Source: Lethocerus indicus
Taxonomy: Eukaryota; Arthropoda; Insecta; Hemiptera; Belostomatidae
DNA length: 64,000 nt
Assembly: GCA_019843655.1 (NCBI GenBank)
Contig: JACDQD010000003.1
Span: 34,088,224 to 34,152,223, forward strand
Reading direction: 5' to 3'
The position numbers and the translations under genes are program-made. Under the pieces are notes generated by a model. That model did no database searches and was not told the DNA's origin. It saw nothing but the letters and a program-made list of their open reading frames with translations. Below are positions 1-14,900 of this stretch, piece by piece; within the stretch, counting starts at the first letter, position 1; each line of letters begins with the position of its first letter.

Positions 1-730
1 CTTTTGAGTGAACTGACTCGGCAAAGAATTGGGGGAAAGAAAAGCTAAGTGAAGTTGTTACGGTTGAAACGTCAATTTCATTAATATAAACTACCTTGTA
101 TATTAATAATATAAAAAAATGTATCAGGAAATTGATCATTGGCCATTGAGTTCGACTGAAGTTGATTCATTGGTCAAAAATAATTAATAATCCATCCAGA
201 ATGTAGCTGGTCTCTAAAATCGTGCGTGCGATAAAAATGTAAATTTTTCGTTTCTATTCGTCCAATTCTACTGTAAGGTTGATTTTACAACAAAATAAAA
301 AAACCCCACCCCAGTCGTACACTAGGGTAATAAATTATGGCAATTTACCAGTTATCAACGCTAAAGTTTGACCAGATAAAATAAATTAGGGGGACCCGTT
401 GGCAGTGATAAAGTTTTAGACGCTGATTAATACCGACGTTTTTTTTTTTTTGTAAAATAATTGTTAACACGCTTTGATAGTTAATTGCACGTATTAGTTG
501 TAGCGACATTGTCAGTGGTGGTGCCGGAAAATTCTTTTCAAATTTATGATATACAAGCTGACATCATCCTCTTTACAACATAAAATTGGGTATATCATCA
601 GTCGTCTAATATAATTTAAAATTTGACGATGTTTCGGCTTCTCGTAATCGTCACAAAGTTTTTCTATCGCAACATGTCCCTCTATGTATTTTTTTTCAGG
701 TCTCAGAACAAAATCAAAATTAATTTGATA
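1..730. other. Unassigned AT-rich DNA
   Basis: I see no exon, RNA gene or clear repeat here. It is AT-rich with short homopolymers, and it precedes the first foldback element. Confidence 0.5.
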
Positions 731-1012
731 TACCTGTTTTGTGGTCTGCGAGGGGTTGGAATATACTGTATATGGGTTTCGGTCTTTTGTTAGACCGGTT
801 TCGGCCGCTCGCCATCTTCAGTAGCGCTGTGTTAGTCACTGTCACAGTAGATGTGACACAGTGACAGTGGGCAGTGAGGATGCCCAATAGACATCCAAAG
901 TGCTGACAGTGACTACTGACACAGCGCTACTGAAGATGGCGAGCGGCCGAAACCCCCCGGTCTAGCAAAAGACCGAACCGGCGAGAGGAGACAGAAACAT
1001 CACGAAACTACA
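731..1012. mobile_element. Foldback MITE copy 1 (long inverted arms)
   Basis: The left end carries the family's outer motif (CCTGTTTTGTGGTCTGCGAG). Two arms follow that are reverse complements of each other, each containing GCTACTGAAGATGGCGAG or its complement, a stretch like GGATGCCC, and a GGTCTTTTG/CAAAAGACC end. There is no coding capacity. The same family recurs about sixteen times in the window. The right outer end is truncated after the GAGAGGAGACAGAAACA motif. Confidence 0.85.
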
Positions 1013-4000
1013 AAATCGAAATTACTCCAGGGTCATTTAACTCGTATTAGGTGGTTCATCGATGTTGTTATCAAAAAATAGCGTAAGTCCGTCCAATTTT
1101 CATAGCTCGATAGTCCGGATTGGTTTTAGACTTGAACATAATTTAAAGGCGAAAACAGATTTGTATCGAATACGGGCGAGAGGTTTACGAGCGCTCGTAG
1201 AAGAGGCCGATCTGAAATTCTCTTATTTGAGAGCTATCGATGCAAAAGGATTGAGCCAATTTCGGGAACTCCCTTTTTGTTCAAATCTATCCCAATTTCG
1301 GTTCTAATCTTTATTTGTTGGGCCCTCTTGCGTCATGAACAAATCCGGCTTTTTGATACGACCGTAAAAAAAAAAACCCAAAAATAACGCCCCACGCAAC
1401 AACTCGATAGACGATGTAGCGCGGAATGTATTTTTAAGTCAGCCAAAACTTCCAAATAAATAAACACCAAGTTCTCCGAATCGGAATTTGCCGGGACTCG
1501 AACCTTGAATAGAAAAGCTTTCCTTCGTCAGGCCGAAGGATTTAAGTGAAGAGGATGTGGAAGAATTTTTCCTCTAATGGGACAATCCTGAACTTTGTTA
1601 GAAGTTCTTCAGCTGGGAGAGTTTTAATTCGAGTTGTGCAACTAAATTAATCCGGCTGCACGTTATATATAAACGCTTCCCACACTTTTACCGCCCGCCT
1701 TGTTAATGTATCGCTGTATCGTCCCAAGTATTGACACACCTTGTAATCTAATAGAGAGTGGCCGACTTTAAATTGGAAAACTTTTTACATCCTAACGGCT
1801 GTTAAGTTGGCCAACTTAAGGTTAAGTCGACGGAATTAAAGACGGGAAAATATCCTAGGAATTTTCGCGTCGAGAAAAATGTTTTCAAGTACAACGTAAC
1901 ATTAAAATGCCATTTTGTAAAGCAGAAATAGAGCGAAAGAAAAATATAATACGGAGCCAAATTTGGGTAGCCATATTGGACAATATGGCCAAGATTCTCC
2001 GGCCAGATAGAAAAAGGTGGATAAATGGACTTAATCGCCCATTACAAATATTCCACAAATACATCCAATACTATTATATAAAATTTCCACAACTATTTCC
2101 TAGCATTCAACTCTTTACAGTGTCTTTCATAGCGGAGATAAACATTTCTTGTTATAGCTTTAAGACTTGCGATTTTTCATTTCGAGTATAATTTGTTCCT
2201 CGAATTGATATTTAAATGCGTTTGAACTGTATTTCTCAACTAATTATTGGCAAACAGAAAATATTCCCCCTCTTCTGAACGTCCGGCGTTTCACTTCGGC
2301 GCTTGATCGCCCCAACCCCCTTTACATGCAATTTTCGAAGTAATTAATACTTATATCTATGAAATATAATTAAATTGATATCACTCTACCTGATCCTCAG
2401 TCGATTTTCAGAAGTTTTTGCACTTAAAATGAGATTAAAATTGAAAAGAAACTCGGTGAAAGAAGAAAAAAACGCGTCCGTTCGGCAAATGGCGCCGATG
2501 CAACTGTTGCCCTCCGCTCACGTTCTAGAAGGTTCCACATATATCGTATTCAATTTTTGGCTAACGAGCGAAGAATTCGTCTGAAATCAATTGAAAAAAC
2601 AATTTGAGATAATCCGATAAACTTTAAATTCATTGGATAGCAATAATTGTTGATTGTTGCCATTTATTTCGTATAAAAAAGGGACTATTTTAATGGCGGA
2701 TTTCAGACGGACCGCCCCCCCCCCCACTACCACCACAACCGGTCATAACCTTTTACTGTAAGAAAACAAATTAAAATTATAAAATAATAAAAATTTAAAT
2801 TACTACAGAAAAATAATTCATATAAATATAATGAACTACAAATAATGATCATCGTCGTCAATGGATTTCTATAATACAGACAGAAATACACCGCACGCAA
2901 TGAATATTTACAACTGAAATATATATCATTTATTGGCCCCCTTTTATTATTTATTCTCAGGTTTAAATTTTGTTCAATATCTTCACAGCTTGTGATATTT
3001 GAATCAGTTATTCAACACCGGTATTACACAAACGTACAAAAAACAGCATTTTTTGTCTCTGAAAAGTGTTAATGAAAACACTTTATTACCGTTCGACACC
3101 GTGCAGCCGGTGTTTATATTTAAATTTTTATATTTTAGAAGTATAAAAATAGCAGTTAATAGCCATTAAATTCCCCTCATTAATGTTAAACGTGTCTGGG
3201 GGGGTAATAAAATAAAAATTTTATTATATTTCATTCTTTAATGAAAGTAGTACTGTGTTCGTCAGTAAAGTAGAAATTTCTAGATGCATATTTCTAAAGA
3301 CCTTTTGCAATAATTCCTGGAACCTAATAATAATCAGTATTAAGAATATGTTTGTACACTGAGACATTGAGCAGTATCGCAAGATATATTGATTTACAGG
3401 ATGAACAGATATTAAAAAGTTTAAATGTCAACGTTGAAATTTGGAAATCTTACAACTCTTTAAACACACAACACATTTCCACCTGCAACGATAATTGAGA
3501 CATGTAAAATATTACCAACATTTTGTTACTTTTCACAATTTATTTTCTTGTAAATGATAAAAATAAATAGATACAGAAATAATATTACAGACATTATTTA
3601 ACGTTATTTATTTTTAAGGAGACTGTTTTATTTGTCAGTAAAATTAATAGGACGGAATTAATACATTTCAATGTGATACGTTTTTCATGATTCGTCCTAC
3701 TACAGAATTCTACTAGACAGATCTATAAAATATTAACACGACTACTATCTATTATTTTTAATATTATTATCGTATTTGCAAATATCACATCAGATTTCTG
3801 CCCGAACTAACACATTTTGACTATTATTTAATATTCTATTTTTAATGTAAGATCTTTCTACCGCTAACCAACAGTTTAATGAAACCCGAGACAAAAAAAA
3901 AAACTCAAAGCACATCCATTTCCAACTATATCAATCTCAAGTAACCGACAATATAAACTAAACAGTTAAAAATAGTTCAGTCAATACCTTGATAATATTT

Positions 4001-5741
4001 AAATGTTGAAAATTTAATGAGAATAGTCATAGAATCGCAGAGTGATCTATGTTAAATTTATCAATATATTTCCCCAGTTACAAGAAACAACAAATAAAAA
4101 TCATTAAACATTAACAAGGTGCTTATTTCAAATGACAAACGTAACATTTATTCGTAACAAACGAATTATTTATCCAGTAAAAAGTACAATGACTGAACTA
4201 ACGTCCAACTATCCATTTCACAATTTTTCAATAAATACACGGTGTATAAAGAACAGAAAAGCTGAAAACAAGTATAAAAAAAAAAACATGTGCATATAAA
4301 ATTCTAACACAATATAAATCTATCGAATGGAATTATGAATTGACTCAATTTTCTATTGTTTATTTTATCCGTAATACATTTGTACTCGAGTGATATTATT
4401 CTTAGTACAAACCGTGAACTGATACATCACTATTGGAGGGGGAACTTATCCGGGCTCAGGAAATTTATGCACACAGAGGAAACTTAAAAACCCATTTATG
4501 TATTATGAGATAATATATACAGATGACCGGGGTTTTTTCTTTTTTTTTCTTTTATCTCTTGTCGGGAATCAACATTAAATTGTCCACAATACAATATTTT
4601 CAAATTGGTACATATTTCTTTGTATGTACAACACTCCGTTAAAAATTAATTGTTGATTTCATAGCGAAATAAAAAAAAAATGAAAACAAAAAGGTACTGA
4701 CAAATGAGTATTCGCTTTTTTTATTTAAAAAAATACAGAATTTTAAAAATTATTCAAGCACAGCCTTTAATTATATATATATATATTATACTTAAAAATT
4801 TGAATAGCAATTAAAAACGCTTTCTAAACAATTAAAAAATAAATATACGCATATACGGCCAATCTTTGGTAGACAAAATTAACGCTATAATTATATAACA
4901 TAATATACTAAATAACAGTGCTTTTTATAAATTTGAGGGGACAATAAATTTTATTCTTGAAACAATTTTTTTTTTAATAACTTTTTTAAAGTTGAGAAAA
5001 TGAGTGTACATTTATTAGTTAAACCTCAAAGGCAATAGAAACGTTGTCTCTATAATTCGCATTCTTTCTTAACTATTTCTTAACTATTTCAATTTATATT
5101 GAAAAAATTAAATATATTATTCAGATAATTGTAACTATACAAATATGTTCTAGGGATGTTCTTCCAGGCGCTAAAATCTAATTTGAAACTTACTTCTAAA
5201 TAAACTACCGGACTGTAAATCTAATCTGATTTTATATTCTTTATCCCATTTTATGCACATTTGTGGTCTGGTATTCTTTAAATACTATTCTACCTTTTGT
5301 GGGAAAAACTGCATGTACTAATAATTGTACAGTTGCAATATATACAAAGTAATATATTCGAAAGAAAAATTATCTCGCTGAAAAATTTAAAATATTATTT
5401 TCTATATTTTCAGCTAATAATAGCACTGTTTATGTATAAAAAAAAAAATTGAATGGGGAATTTCAGGAACTGCCCTTTAAATTATCCCACAATCAACTTT
5501 TTCTTTAGTTTGTATTACGTTTTTTGTTTCAATGAATTTTTCTACGGCCTAGAAGGTAACGCGTACACTCATCTTCTCACCCGTTATTATTATTATCAAT
5601 TATAAACAATTTTATGTCGCATTCAGGGCTTCGGAAAACATGTACGGGGAATGTTTTAACAAACCTAATATCCGAACGCAGATAATAAACGGCGGACGTT
5701 TTCGAATAGACAACAAATCGGGTATACCTATCCGGTATAAT
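1013..5741. other. Gene-less AT-rich stretch, partly candidate Rabex-5 3' UTR
   Basis: Short open frames near 1062, 1907 and 2375 show no recognisable domain, no plausible splice partners and low-complexity composition. The part next to 5741 lies directly downstream of the Rabex-5 stop codon on the minus strand, so some of it should be that gene's 3' UTR. The rest is very AT-rich with A/T homopolymers, and I see no further structure. Confidence 0.5.
5011..5016 (-). other. Candidate Rabex-5 polyadenylation signal
   Basis: This is the first AATAAA hexamer on the minus strand after the Rabex-5 stop codon, and would give a 3' UTR of about 730 nt. The hexamer is common in such AT-rich DNA, so transcript ends are needed to support it. 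Confidence 0.25.
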
Positions 5742-5927
5742 CTAAAGGAACTCTGGATCCAACTGGGCCAACAATGGAATGCATTCAATGAATTCGTCGT
5801 CCGATTTCTTGTTTACGGTCGGCGGAGTCGTTACCAAAGCGTTCTGCTGGTGAACGCGAGCGTTGAACGAGCTCGGACCCGTTTCACAGGGAATGCTGGG
5901 AATTTGAGAACCCTGCGATGAAAAACC
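5742..5927 (-). CDS. Rabex-5: Rabex-5 coding exon 12 (stop)
   Basis: Acceptor TTTCTCAG; open in phase 0 to TAG at 5742-5744, ending [14 protein letters not shown]. The opposite-strand frame over the same bases is a shadow. Confidence 0.88.
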   Translation of the reverse strand, partial: GFSSQGSQIPSIPCETGPSSFNARVHQQNALVTTPPTVNKKSDDEFIECIPLLAQLDPEFL

Positions 5928-8900
5928 CTGAGAAAGACAATTAAAAGAGACTATTTCAGTCTATTAAAACACCAAATAACATTAATAAATAGGACAGAGA
6001 GGAAATAACTTTCAATTCTATGTTTTATGCAACATTCTAGTTCAAATGCAACAGGTTAAATTTATTATTTGAATTTCTGTCGCGTAACGCTTCATCAGAC
6101 GATTGAAATTTTGATCACACAACTGAAATGAATAGCGTAGATTTCGTGTGTCTCCTCTCACCGGTTCGGTCTTTTCGGCTAGACAGGTTTCGGCCGCCCG
6201 CCGTCTTCAGTAGCGGTGTTGAGTCACTTTGGATGTTTTTCGGGCATCCCCACTGTACACAGTACAGTACACTCGGACGGTACAACTGGCACAGTGACAG
6301 TTCAGTGAGTCAAAAAACATCCAAAGTGACTCAACACCGCTACTGAAGACGGCGAGCGGCCGAAACCCACGAAGGGATGGAAACAACGCGAAATCTACGG
6401 TATTCTAAACCTATTTGGATAGTTCAACAGTGCAACGGATCAAATTTACTGTTTGAATTTCCGGCCCGTAATGTTTGAAGAAATTTCGATTTTTGACACA
6501 AACCTAAAATGCGTTTCAACACATAAAAACTGAAACGAATAAATTTAGTACTACCTGGTAACCCGACATACTCGGCTGAAGAGGCGATTGCAGCGCGATA
6601 TCCGCGGTCGGCGATTCTTCAGTATCGAGCAATGAGAAACTGTTAGAGGCCTGGTGTATGGGAGAGCCCGACGGTGGATATGTATTAAAATCCAGCGAAT
6701 GAATTGAATCGGTCTCTGAAATAAAAACGGAATCCAGATATTGGTAAATTAACTAATTGGCTGAGCATTAAGAATTAAAGAACGAAATTGAACCGATTCA
6801 GCACGAACGAGACTAACTGCAACCGTATATGTTTATGTATAGACCTAATGAGTGAAATATCGAAGGTCCCATATCTTCGTAGACGCTGCCGTCACCTCCG
6901 GACATGTCAGACAGGTCAAAATCGTAATTGACACTCGTCAGCCTCTCGTCAGGCGTCGACATGACGTGCCATTCGGGCGAATCCGGCGATATCTGTCTCG
7001 CTGAACTGTAACCACTTCCAACAATCTGCAACGGTAGATTTAAATTGACGGAAATCGGTAAAATTACACTCCCTGGTGCATTGAGCTCAATCTAAAATTA
7101 ATGGCTTATCCTAGACACAGTATGCAAACACAAGTTCAACTTTTATTACCAGTTTCCCTTCTGAACATAAAAACATTTCTTCTCCTAACTGTCAGGGGAA
7201 AATACAGGGTTCAAAAATATCTCTCAAGCTGTAATGGCTATACATGATACTAGGCAAAATGTAAAGCAATAAAATTATGTTATACATTAGCTTGAAAAAA
7301 AAATATTTCACAAAATTATGGCAATGTTTCCATAATTATGGCATTATATACTGAACAGAATTGATGTCATATTGTGGAGTAGCTAAAAACTGAAAAATGT
7401 TTTCAGTTCACCAACAAATATGAAGCACTTTTACACAAATATACACAATCCTTTTTTTAAGGGGTCAAACATTGTAAACAGATATACAGAATGAAGTAAA
7501 AACTGTTCTGGAACATTTATATATATTTATATTTAATTTATATCTTAACACTATATATTTAAGAACCGTATAGAAAATTAAACAACATAGATTCTTATCC
7601 AAAATTATAAATAATACTGAACAAATTTTTACTCGATTTACCTGAGGTGTAATTGGTGGAGGGAGATCAGCAACCAGTGGATCGTCGGCATCAATTTCTG
7701 TCGGTTCTTTGGTCGGTCTCAACTCGAGAGGGACGTCCCTTCTCAGTTCTTCAACTTTTCGAGCGATTTCATTCTTGGGAATAACAAGCAAAATAAAACT
7801 GTTATAAGGAAAAAAATAATACCCGATGGACCGGTTCATATTTCAAAATATTATCACCGCAAAACAGTATAATTATAAACACCTGCAACTTATCCAGTTC
7901 GTCCTTCAGAATATCCACATCACGTATTATTGTCTCGTGTTTTATTTTAAGATCTTCGAATATAACAAAATTTTCGTTCATCAGATGCATACCCTAGAAA
8001 AAATGTATTTGCGCGATTAACAAACGCTACAACTTACAACGATGTTATTACAATAAAAAAAAAAAAAACTTATATGTACGAAAATATAAAACGAATGAAA
8101 TTTTTACCTCGCACATAATAAGAGCGGATTCCCATGTATTCGATGGTACGATCCTGCCGGACATGTACTGTTCAAATTCATCGGCCGGCATGTTGAGAGA
8201 ATCTGCTGTCAGATTTTCGATAAATGAAACTGCACAACACTACAGACAGAAGAAAATAGAACGTTATTATAAATCAGTGATAAATTTAACGCATTGAAAT
8301 AGAATAATAAATAACAATAATATGAAGGCTATAGAATTAGTTGTTATTGTCAGTATTTTTTTTAAGTTTTGAACCAGAACTATAAGACTTTTTTTATTTT
8401 GAAACATGTTTTTCATTCGCCCAACTGAAGCGCAGAGGGGACTAACAAATTACGACACCGATAAATAATAAGATCGTAATAAAAAATGTCCGACCCCCAA
8501 TTTCATTTCCTCAACTCGTACGGAAGAAGGCTACTTATGTGTGTCTCAAGTTTAATGCCATTCCGAAACCCATTGGCGCCGATACAGAAAACAGACGTGT
8601 AAAGGTAATATATTCAGTTGGGGCAGAAAAAGAAATATTCTTTTGCACACATTTCATTAGCATAACCGAAGGTCGAACTAATGTAAAATCCGATTTATTG
8701 CAAACCTCTAGAGAACGGGCTCCGTTTTCGCTTTCCGCATTTCGATCGTTAAAGAAATATAATAATGCGAAGGTCCAAAGTCTCAAGGAACAAACGGACT
8801 GGAACCGGACACTGTTAATTGGTTTTTCCTCTTTTTTTCCTCCGGTATTTATACAGCACTATTATGCGCTTATTTCTCCAAACACTGTCCCTACTAACTT

Positions 8901-11900
8901 ACAACTAACATCCACTAAAAATGAAAACTAAAAATATCGTAGTCATCAATTATACAAATTATTACGGTGTTTCACATTTCCAATATCTTGAGTACATGTT
9001 TCATTTAAAAAAAATTATTCCTGTAATTCATTTGAATTTTATTATTTTCAAAGCATAATATAAACCTACAGTTATATCAGTGGTACCCCCATCTACACAC
9101 TAAGTGAATGAAGGTTTCAACGTAATTATTTCAAATTAATTTTCAAAAACAATAATTGAGACAATTTAAATAATTTTGGTAAATTGACAATTCTCACAAA
9201 ATTAATTAAAAACAGGCCTGACAGCACGTTTGGTGTCAATGACACTGTGCTACTGAAGCAGCGAGGCTTTACAAACACTTCAGAATTCAAGGCCAGATTG
9301 TTGACTCTCGACTTAATATAATACAGCTCCATATGACCAAGTCGACCTCAGACTGGACTCATAAGGAAATACCATTAGTTGCCATCTTGATACACCTTTC
9401 AGCCAAATAAATACAGCCGTTGATTTAGATAAGCCGATTTTAAATTCGATTGTGAACAAAAAGTGCGAGAAAAAAGAGAGAGAATAGAAAAAAAAAGGTG
9501 AAAAATTTAAAACGGGGAACTTCGGTTCCCGACAACAAAAACATCAATAACTAAAAATAATATCTTAAAAAAAAACTGTTATCCTTCATCGCAGGCATGA
9601 CCCATTAATACAATCAATATGCGCAAAATGGTATAAAAATAGAATATTTAATCAAAAATAAGTAGATATTAAACCTTGAAATTACAATTTTTAAAATTGA
9701 AAAACTACTCGGACAACAGTAATATTTTTACAGGAATAACTTCAAAACAATTGGTTTCTTCATGTGGAGGTTCTTGGCAGATGACTTGGATGCATCCGAG
9801 GCTTCTCAATACTTTCCAAAATTAAATTGAAATATAAATATTTTATACAACATAAAAAAGTGTATAACGAAAACCATTATCCTTCGTCACAGGCATGGCC
9901 CTTTAATACAATCAATACGTGCGAAAATGTATCAAAATTGAATATTTCATAAAAATTATTAGATATTTTGAAATTGCAATTTTTCAAATTGAAAAACTAT
10001 TTGGACGACAGTAATATTTTTACAGTTCTTGGCAGATGACTTGGATGCATCTGAGGCTTCTCAATAATTTCCAAAATTAAATTGAAATATAAATAATTTA
10101 TACAACATAAAGAAGTATATCGCGAAAACTATTATCCTTCATCACAGGCATGGCCTTTTAATACAATCAATCAATTTAATAAAAATTATTAGATACTAAA
10201 TCTTGAAATTACAATTTTAAAAATTGAAAAACTACTCGGACCACATTATATATTAAAGGATTTTTTTACAGTAATAACTACAGAATAGTTGGTTTCTTCT
10301 TTTGGAGGTTCTTGACTTAGATGCATCCAAGGCTTCTGAATACCTTCCAAACATTATATTGAAATATAAATATCTTAAACATCGAATTTTCCGCTTACCA
10401 AATTCGTGAAATAGTATCCGCCCTCGCCGGACATCAGTCTGTTGGCGTTGCAAAATCTGGTAACGTAGTTGATGTTGCTTTTCAGTCGAGCCGGATTGGC
10501 TTTGAGAACGACGAATATAAGCGCCGGCAGAAATTCATCGGCCGAAGCCGGGCCTCCAACGCACTTTTTCATCAACTGCAATATGTTTCTGCAACACCTC
10601 ACGACGCACGCAAGCTTGTCCTGCGGCGCTTTCGCCGAATCCATTCCCAACAGGTCTGTTGGCCGAAGAAGAACAGACAAATATATATATTGTACAGACA
10701 GATATATTTGTTGTTGTATATCGAGAGAGAGAGAGAAAACAGAAACGGTATGAAATGTAAGGAAAAAACTATAACAATGGAAAACCCCCCCCCCCAACAT
10801 AGAGGAAAGAAATCAAATTTTAATACCTGTAATCGAGGAATAAACCAAATCGTGCACCTCGGCACTCGTTTCGTTGATCCTGCAGTCCACGTGTTTGGCA
10901 CTAACCCAATTCAATTGTCTAATTCTGAAAATTTGCCACAATCGAAAAATAATAATATTTAAAAATGGTATCCGAATAAATTCCAAGAAATATATTCATT
11001 TATTAAAAAATCGGGGCGATTAATAATAAATACTTCACCGAATAAATCATCATACAACACAACAAATATTATTCGAGTTCAATTTTAATAATCGTTTGTA
11101 TATTTGTTCGCAACGTATACATCGTGAAAAATTCCCCAATCAAAATTATCTAGTCGACATATGGTCCAAAAAGATATTAAAATTTTGGCAATTTAGCAAA
11201 TATCAATAACTTATATAAATTCAACAGGTGTTGCTATAATAATTTGAGTATTTTTTGTTTTTTTAAATGATACCTCTTCTGTATATTGAGATCTTTATCT
11301 TCATCAGTTGTAGTGGCGGGACAGAACAGAAGTCGATATAAACAAGTCATCGCGAATTTCTCGGCGTAATCCAACAGTTGTTCTTTTATCTCGGAGCTGA
11401 CTTCTGAAATCGGGACAACAACAAAAAATCATTGCTCGTCTATGAAAATTGGCTCTCTGGGAGAGATTTGAAAAATTGTATACGTTTACTTAGGTGATTT
11501 TCAAAAAGGTTTTACACACAACGCGCATTTGTACATTCCCATAAATTTCAAATTCGTAGCTATTATCGTCCAGAATATTTTGTTCCAATGTTTATAAATT
11601 AGAAAAATTAAAGGCGACGTTCAATTAATTTTTCGATACAACGAATTTAAACATTTAAACGTGTCATGAGTAACAGTACAGACAGACAAAGAACACTGCC
11701 GAGTTTAATTGAACAACCAGTTATTTATGAAAAAAAAATTGCAATCTTACGTGAATATATCGGTTCATCTTCCATTCGTTTTGTCAGCAAATTGTAGAAA
11801 TTTTGCGTCTTATCGGAGAGATCGTCTATAGAGGTTGTTGGCGAATCGGCGTCGCTGACCAATTTCTTGTAAAAACTACTAATACACTTGTGTATATCGG

Positions 11901-14900
11901 TCTGTACCGGCGCGCTCACAGAATTGAACAATTCGCCGTTTTCCTTCATCAGCGTTTCGACTTCTTTCGTATCCGGTCCGAACAAAGCTTCACTTCTGCC
12001 TCCTTCTGGCGACAAAAAAAAAAAAAAATATATGTAAATATATGTAAACGCAAGCAGAAGAAATATACGTTTCTTCACAAATTTATGAACTACCACGATT
12101 CGAATCCATGCTTTGGACAAACAAAAATTAAAAACACCAAAACATTATTGATATTTCAATGTAAAAAATGATATTCCCAACTGTTACAATATCCGACCAT
12201 CAGACACGAATGAGACATGTGGTTTTTTCCAATTAATTATGCATGAGTTTGACAGGTGTGGACTAACTAGCTTATTTCAGTCAGTGGCTTACTCATAATC
12301 AAAGATACATTTATCCTACATCTCAATCTAATTTACTTTCAATTTTTTAAAATGATAATTTAGATTTTAAATGTACAGTAGATTAATTTTGATGAATTCC
12401 TTATTGAACAGTAAATATCATTAAAATTTCATACCACATTTTTAATGAATATATAATATTACATTTTGTGAACTTAGTACAGCGATAAACATTATTGCAA
12501 GTAACCTGAAACTGTCACATTAAAATATCATAAAATTTGAACAATACACCCAGTAAGTTGAGTTTAATCATTATAAATATTTTCTAATTACATAATAATG
12601 TAAAATGAATGAACTTGCCACTATAATAATTAATAAATTAGGTATCGATTGTAATGTAAGAAGTAGTAAATCTTTATTCTCAGAAAATATTCCGAAAAAA
12701 ATTAATGTTATATATTGTTTTATTCTAAGCTTGCAACTATATTTTCTAAAAGATACTAAAACAGAGTAATATTAAATTTAAAAAAATTATAATTGGTTAT
12801 GATTAATGCTAATAGGAATAAATTAAATTTACCTTTAACGTGTGGAGTTTTCCTAAAAACGCCAAACAATTTACCAGTTTTTTGTTTTCGTTTTTCTTCG
12901 AATTTCGTAAAACCGGCGACTGGCGATTGTTGCTGTTTGTCCCTTATCATTGAATCCCTGAAATTCAAATAGAATATAATTCCAATATGAGGCACTCTGA
13001 ATGACATATTTTTTGACAACCCTCTGCAACCCCGCCTCGAGCCAGCCCCTATATCCTCGCCGCCTGCACTGAGGATGGACACAAGAACGGAGACGTTCTC
13101 ACCCTTCCAGTATTCAATTTAAACTGCGGGTTAGAAATGCACAACTACCTTGGTGGACCCACCACCCACCGTCCACCACCCACCACCCACCACCACCCGT
13201 CAAGAAAAAGCAAAAGCGTTGGCAATGAGTTTCAACAGGCTTCCTTTCCAGCCTTGGCATATTAAACGCGTCAGTCGGTTAACGTTGTTTTTCTCCCCGT
13301 ATCCGTTCCACGAAAAAAAATTTAAGTGCCATAAAATAAATAAAAAAAAAAAAATCTAGACTGACTGACAGATGCAGAAATAAATGTAACTTAATTAACA
13401 TTGTGAATTATTAATAAATAATAACGAGAGCCCCGCTGTAAATTGGCAATGTATCGGCCCCCACGACAGTTCAAAATTGTACGGTTAATTAAAATTAATA
13501 TCACGGTATAAAATCAACAATAACATTATAGTATCACAAAATGCAAGAAAAGGACAAATAAAAACACCCAGTTAAAAAAAAAAACAGAACAGCCCACAAA
13601 TTCCATTCTTTGGTCACCATTAAATAAAATGAATAATAATTTTAAGAAAAAAAGTAATCAATACCCAAATTAATTATTAATCGTAATATATTAACTGCAT
13701 ACAATATGATCCACATTCATTCCTGAAGAATTTCAGTTTTTTTTTTACATTAATAACAGAGTAAAATATTATTTGATTGTTGTTGTATAAACAAATTAAA
13801 TGCTATAATATAAATTTCTTTAATACTAACAAATAATATTTAATAATTAATAACTTGTAATAATAATAACCCGTATTTTTTCCTGGAATGTCCAGGAAAA
13901 TGACTCCTGAAATTTATGTTAAAAATCATAAATATAAACATAAAAACTGTCAAACGAAAGCTCTGTAGGAGTTAAAAAAAAAAAATCATAATTTCAATTT
14001 AGTAACATTAGTAGAAACATTTGGCCATATTGCAAGGCAAACAGTGGAGAAATAATGGAATTATATATATACTAACAATCCCATCGACTGATAAATAAAA
14101 ATTTGACTTTACCGCTTAATTGATGCATTCGAAATATTAACTGAACCGAGAGTGACAAACATTTGACGAGTTATGTGAAAACAAGCAAAGACCGACTGTT
14201 ATGAAAGCCGCCTCGAGTCATGAGGTGCCACATTTCCCAATACCACTGAAAAACTGGGCACAAAAATCACTGAACTGACAATTCAGATTAGTCATCAATA
14301 ATCTCGGCATTTCTATATATATATATATTTTTTTTTTTATATACGCCCAAATATATACTTTTCGAATGAAATTATTAACACAGCACTTTACTCGATAAAT
14401 AATTAATTTATTGTTAAATATTTGAAACGCTCTTAAATAGGAACGCGATAAAAACACAATCATAAAATAGCTCTAACATTGCTTTTTTTTTTATAGCCTG
14501 TAAATCCTAAATACAACATCCTACGTTGATGGACGTAAACCAAACACCGAGGATCAATATATTTGCACTGATAATACTGGCCTTTGGCGTGAACAGCTCA
14601 CGGGTATTTCCTGAATGCGAATTCAACGAATGCAAATTAATATCAATGAGCCGAACCTGTTCATTATGCAGGGACGACGTTTGACCAATTGAATCGATAA
14701 TAGATGTAATTTGCATTTTCTTTTTTAAGAAAATTATAATTGCCCGACAGTGGACTTTGTATAAATACAAACAACAATAGTATTCGAATACTGTGTCCGT
14801 TTATCTTTTGGTAGAGGCTTTATTGAATCAATTCAAAAAGAGGCCGATTCAATTAGAACTCAATTTAAGGCACAGGCTAACGCTACGCCCACAAATAACG

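Noticed and set aside
1490..1515. tRNA-like B box (GGTTCGAGTCCCGGC on the minus strand)
   Set aside because: The T stem does not pair and no A box or cloverleaf could be built; a similar partial match near 53600 also fails.
5640..5921. 93-residue plus-strand frame
   Set aside because: It is the complement of Rabex-5 exon 12, which has the family context and splice sites.
8535..8931. Opposing frames of 83 and 130 residues in Rabex-5 intron 6
   Set aside because: No recognisable domain, and each is the other's shadow.
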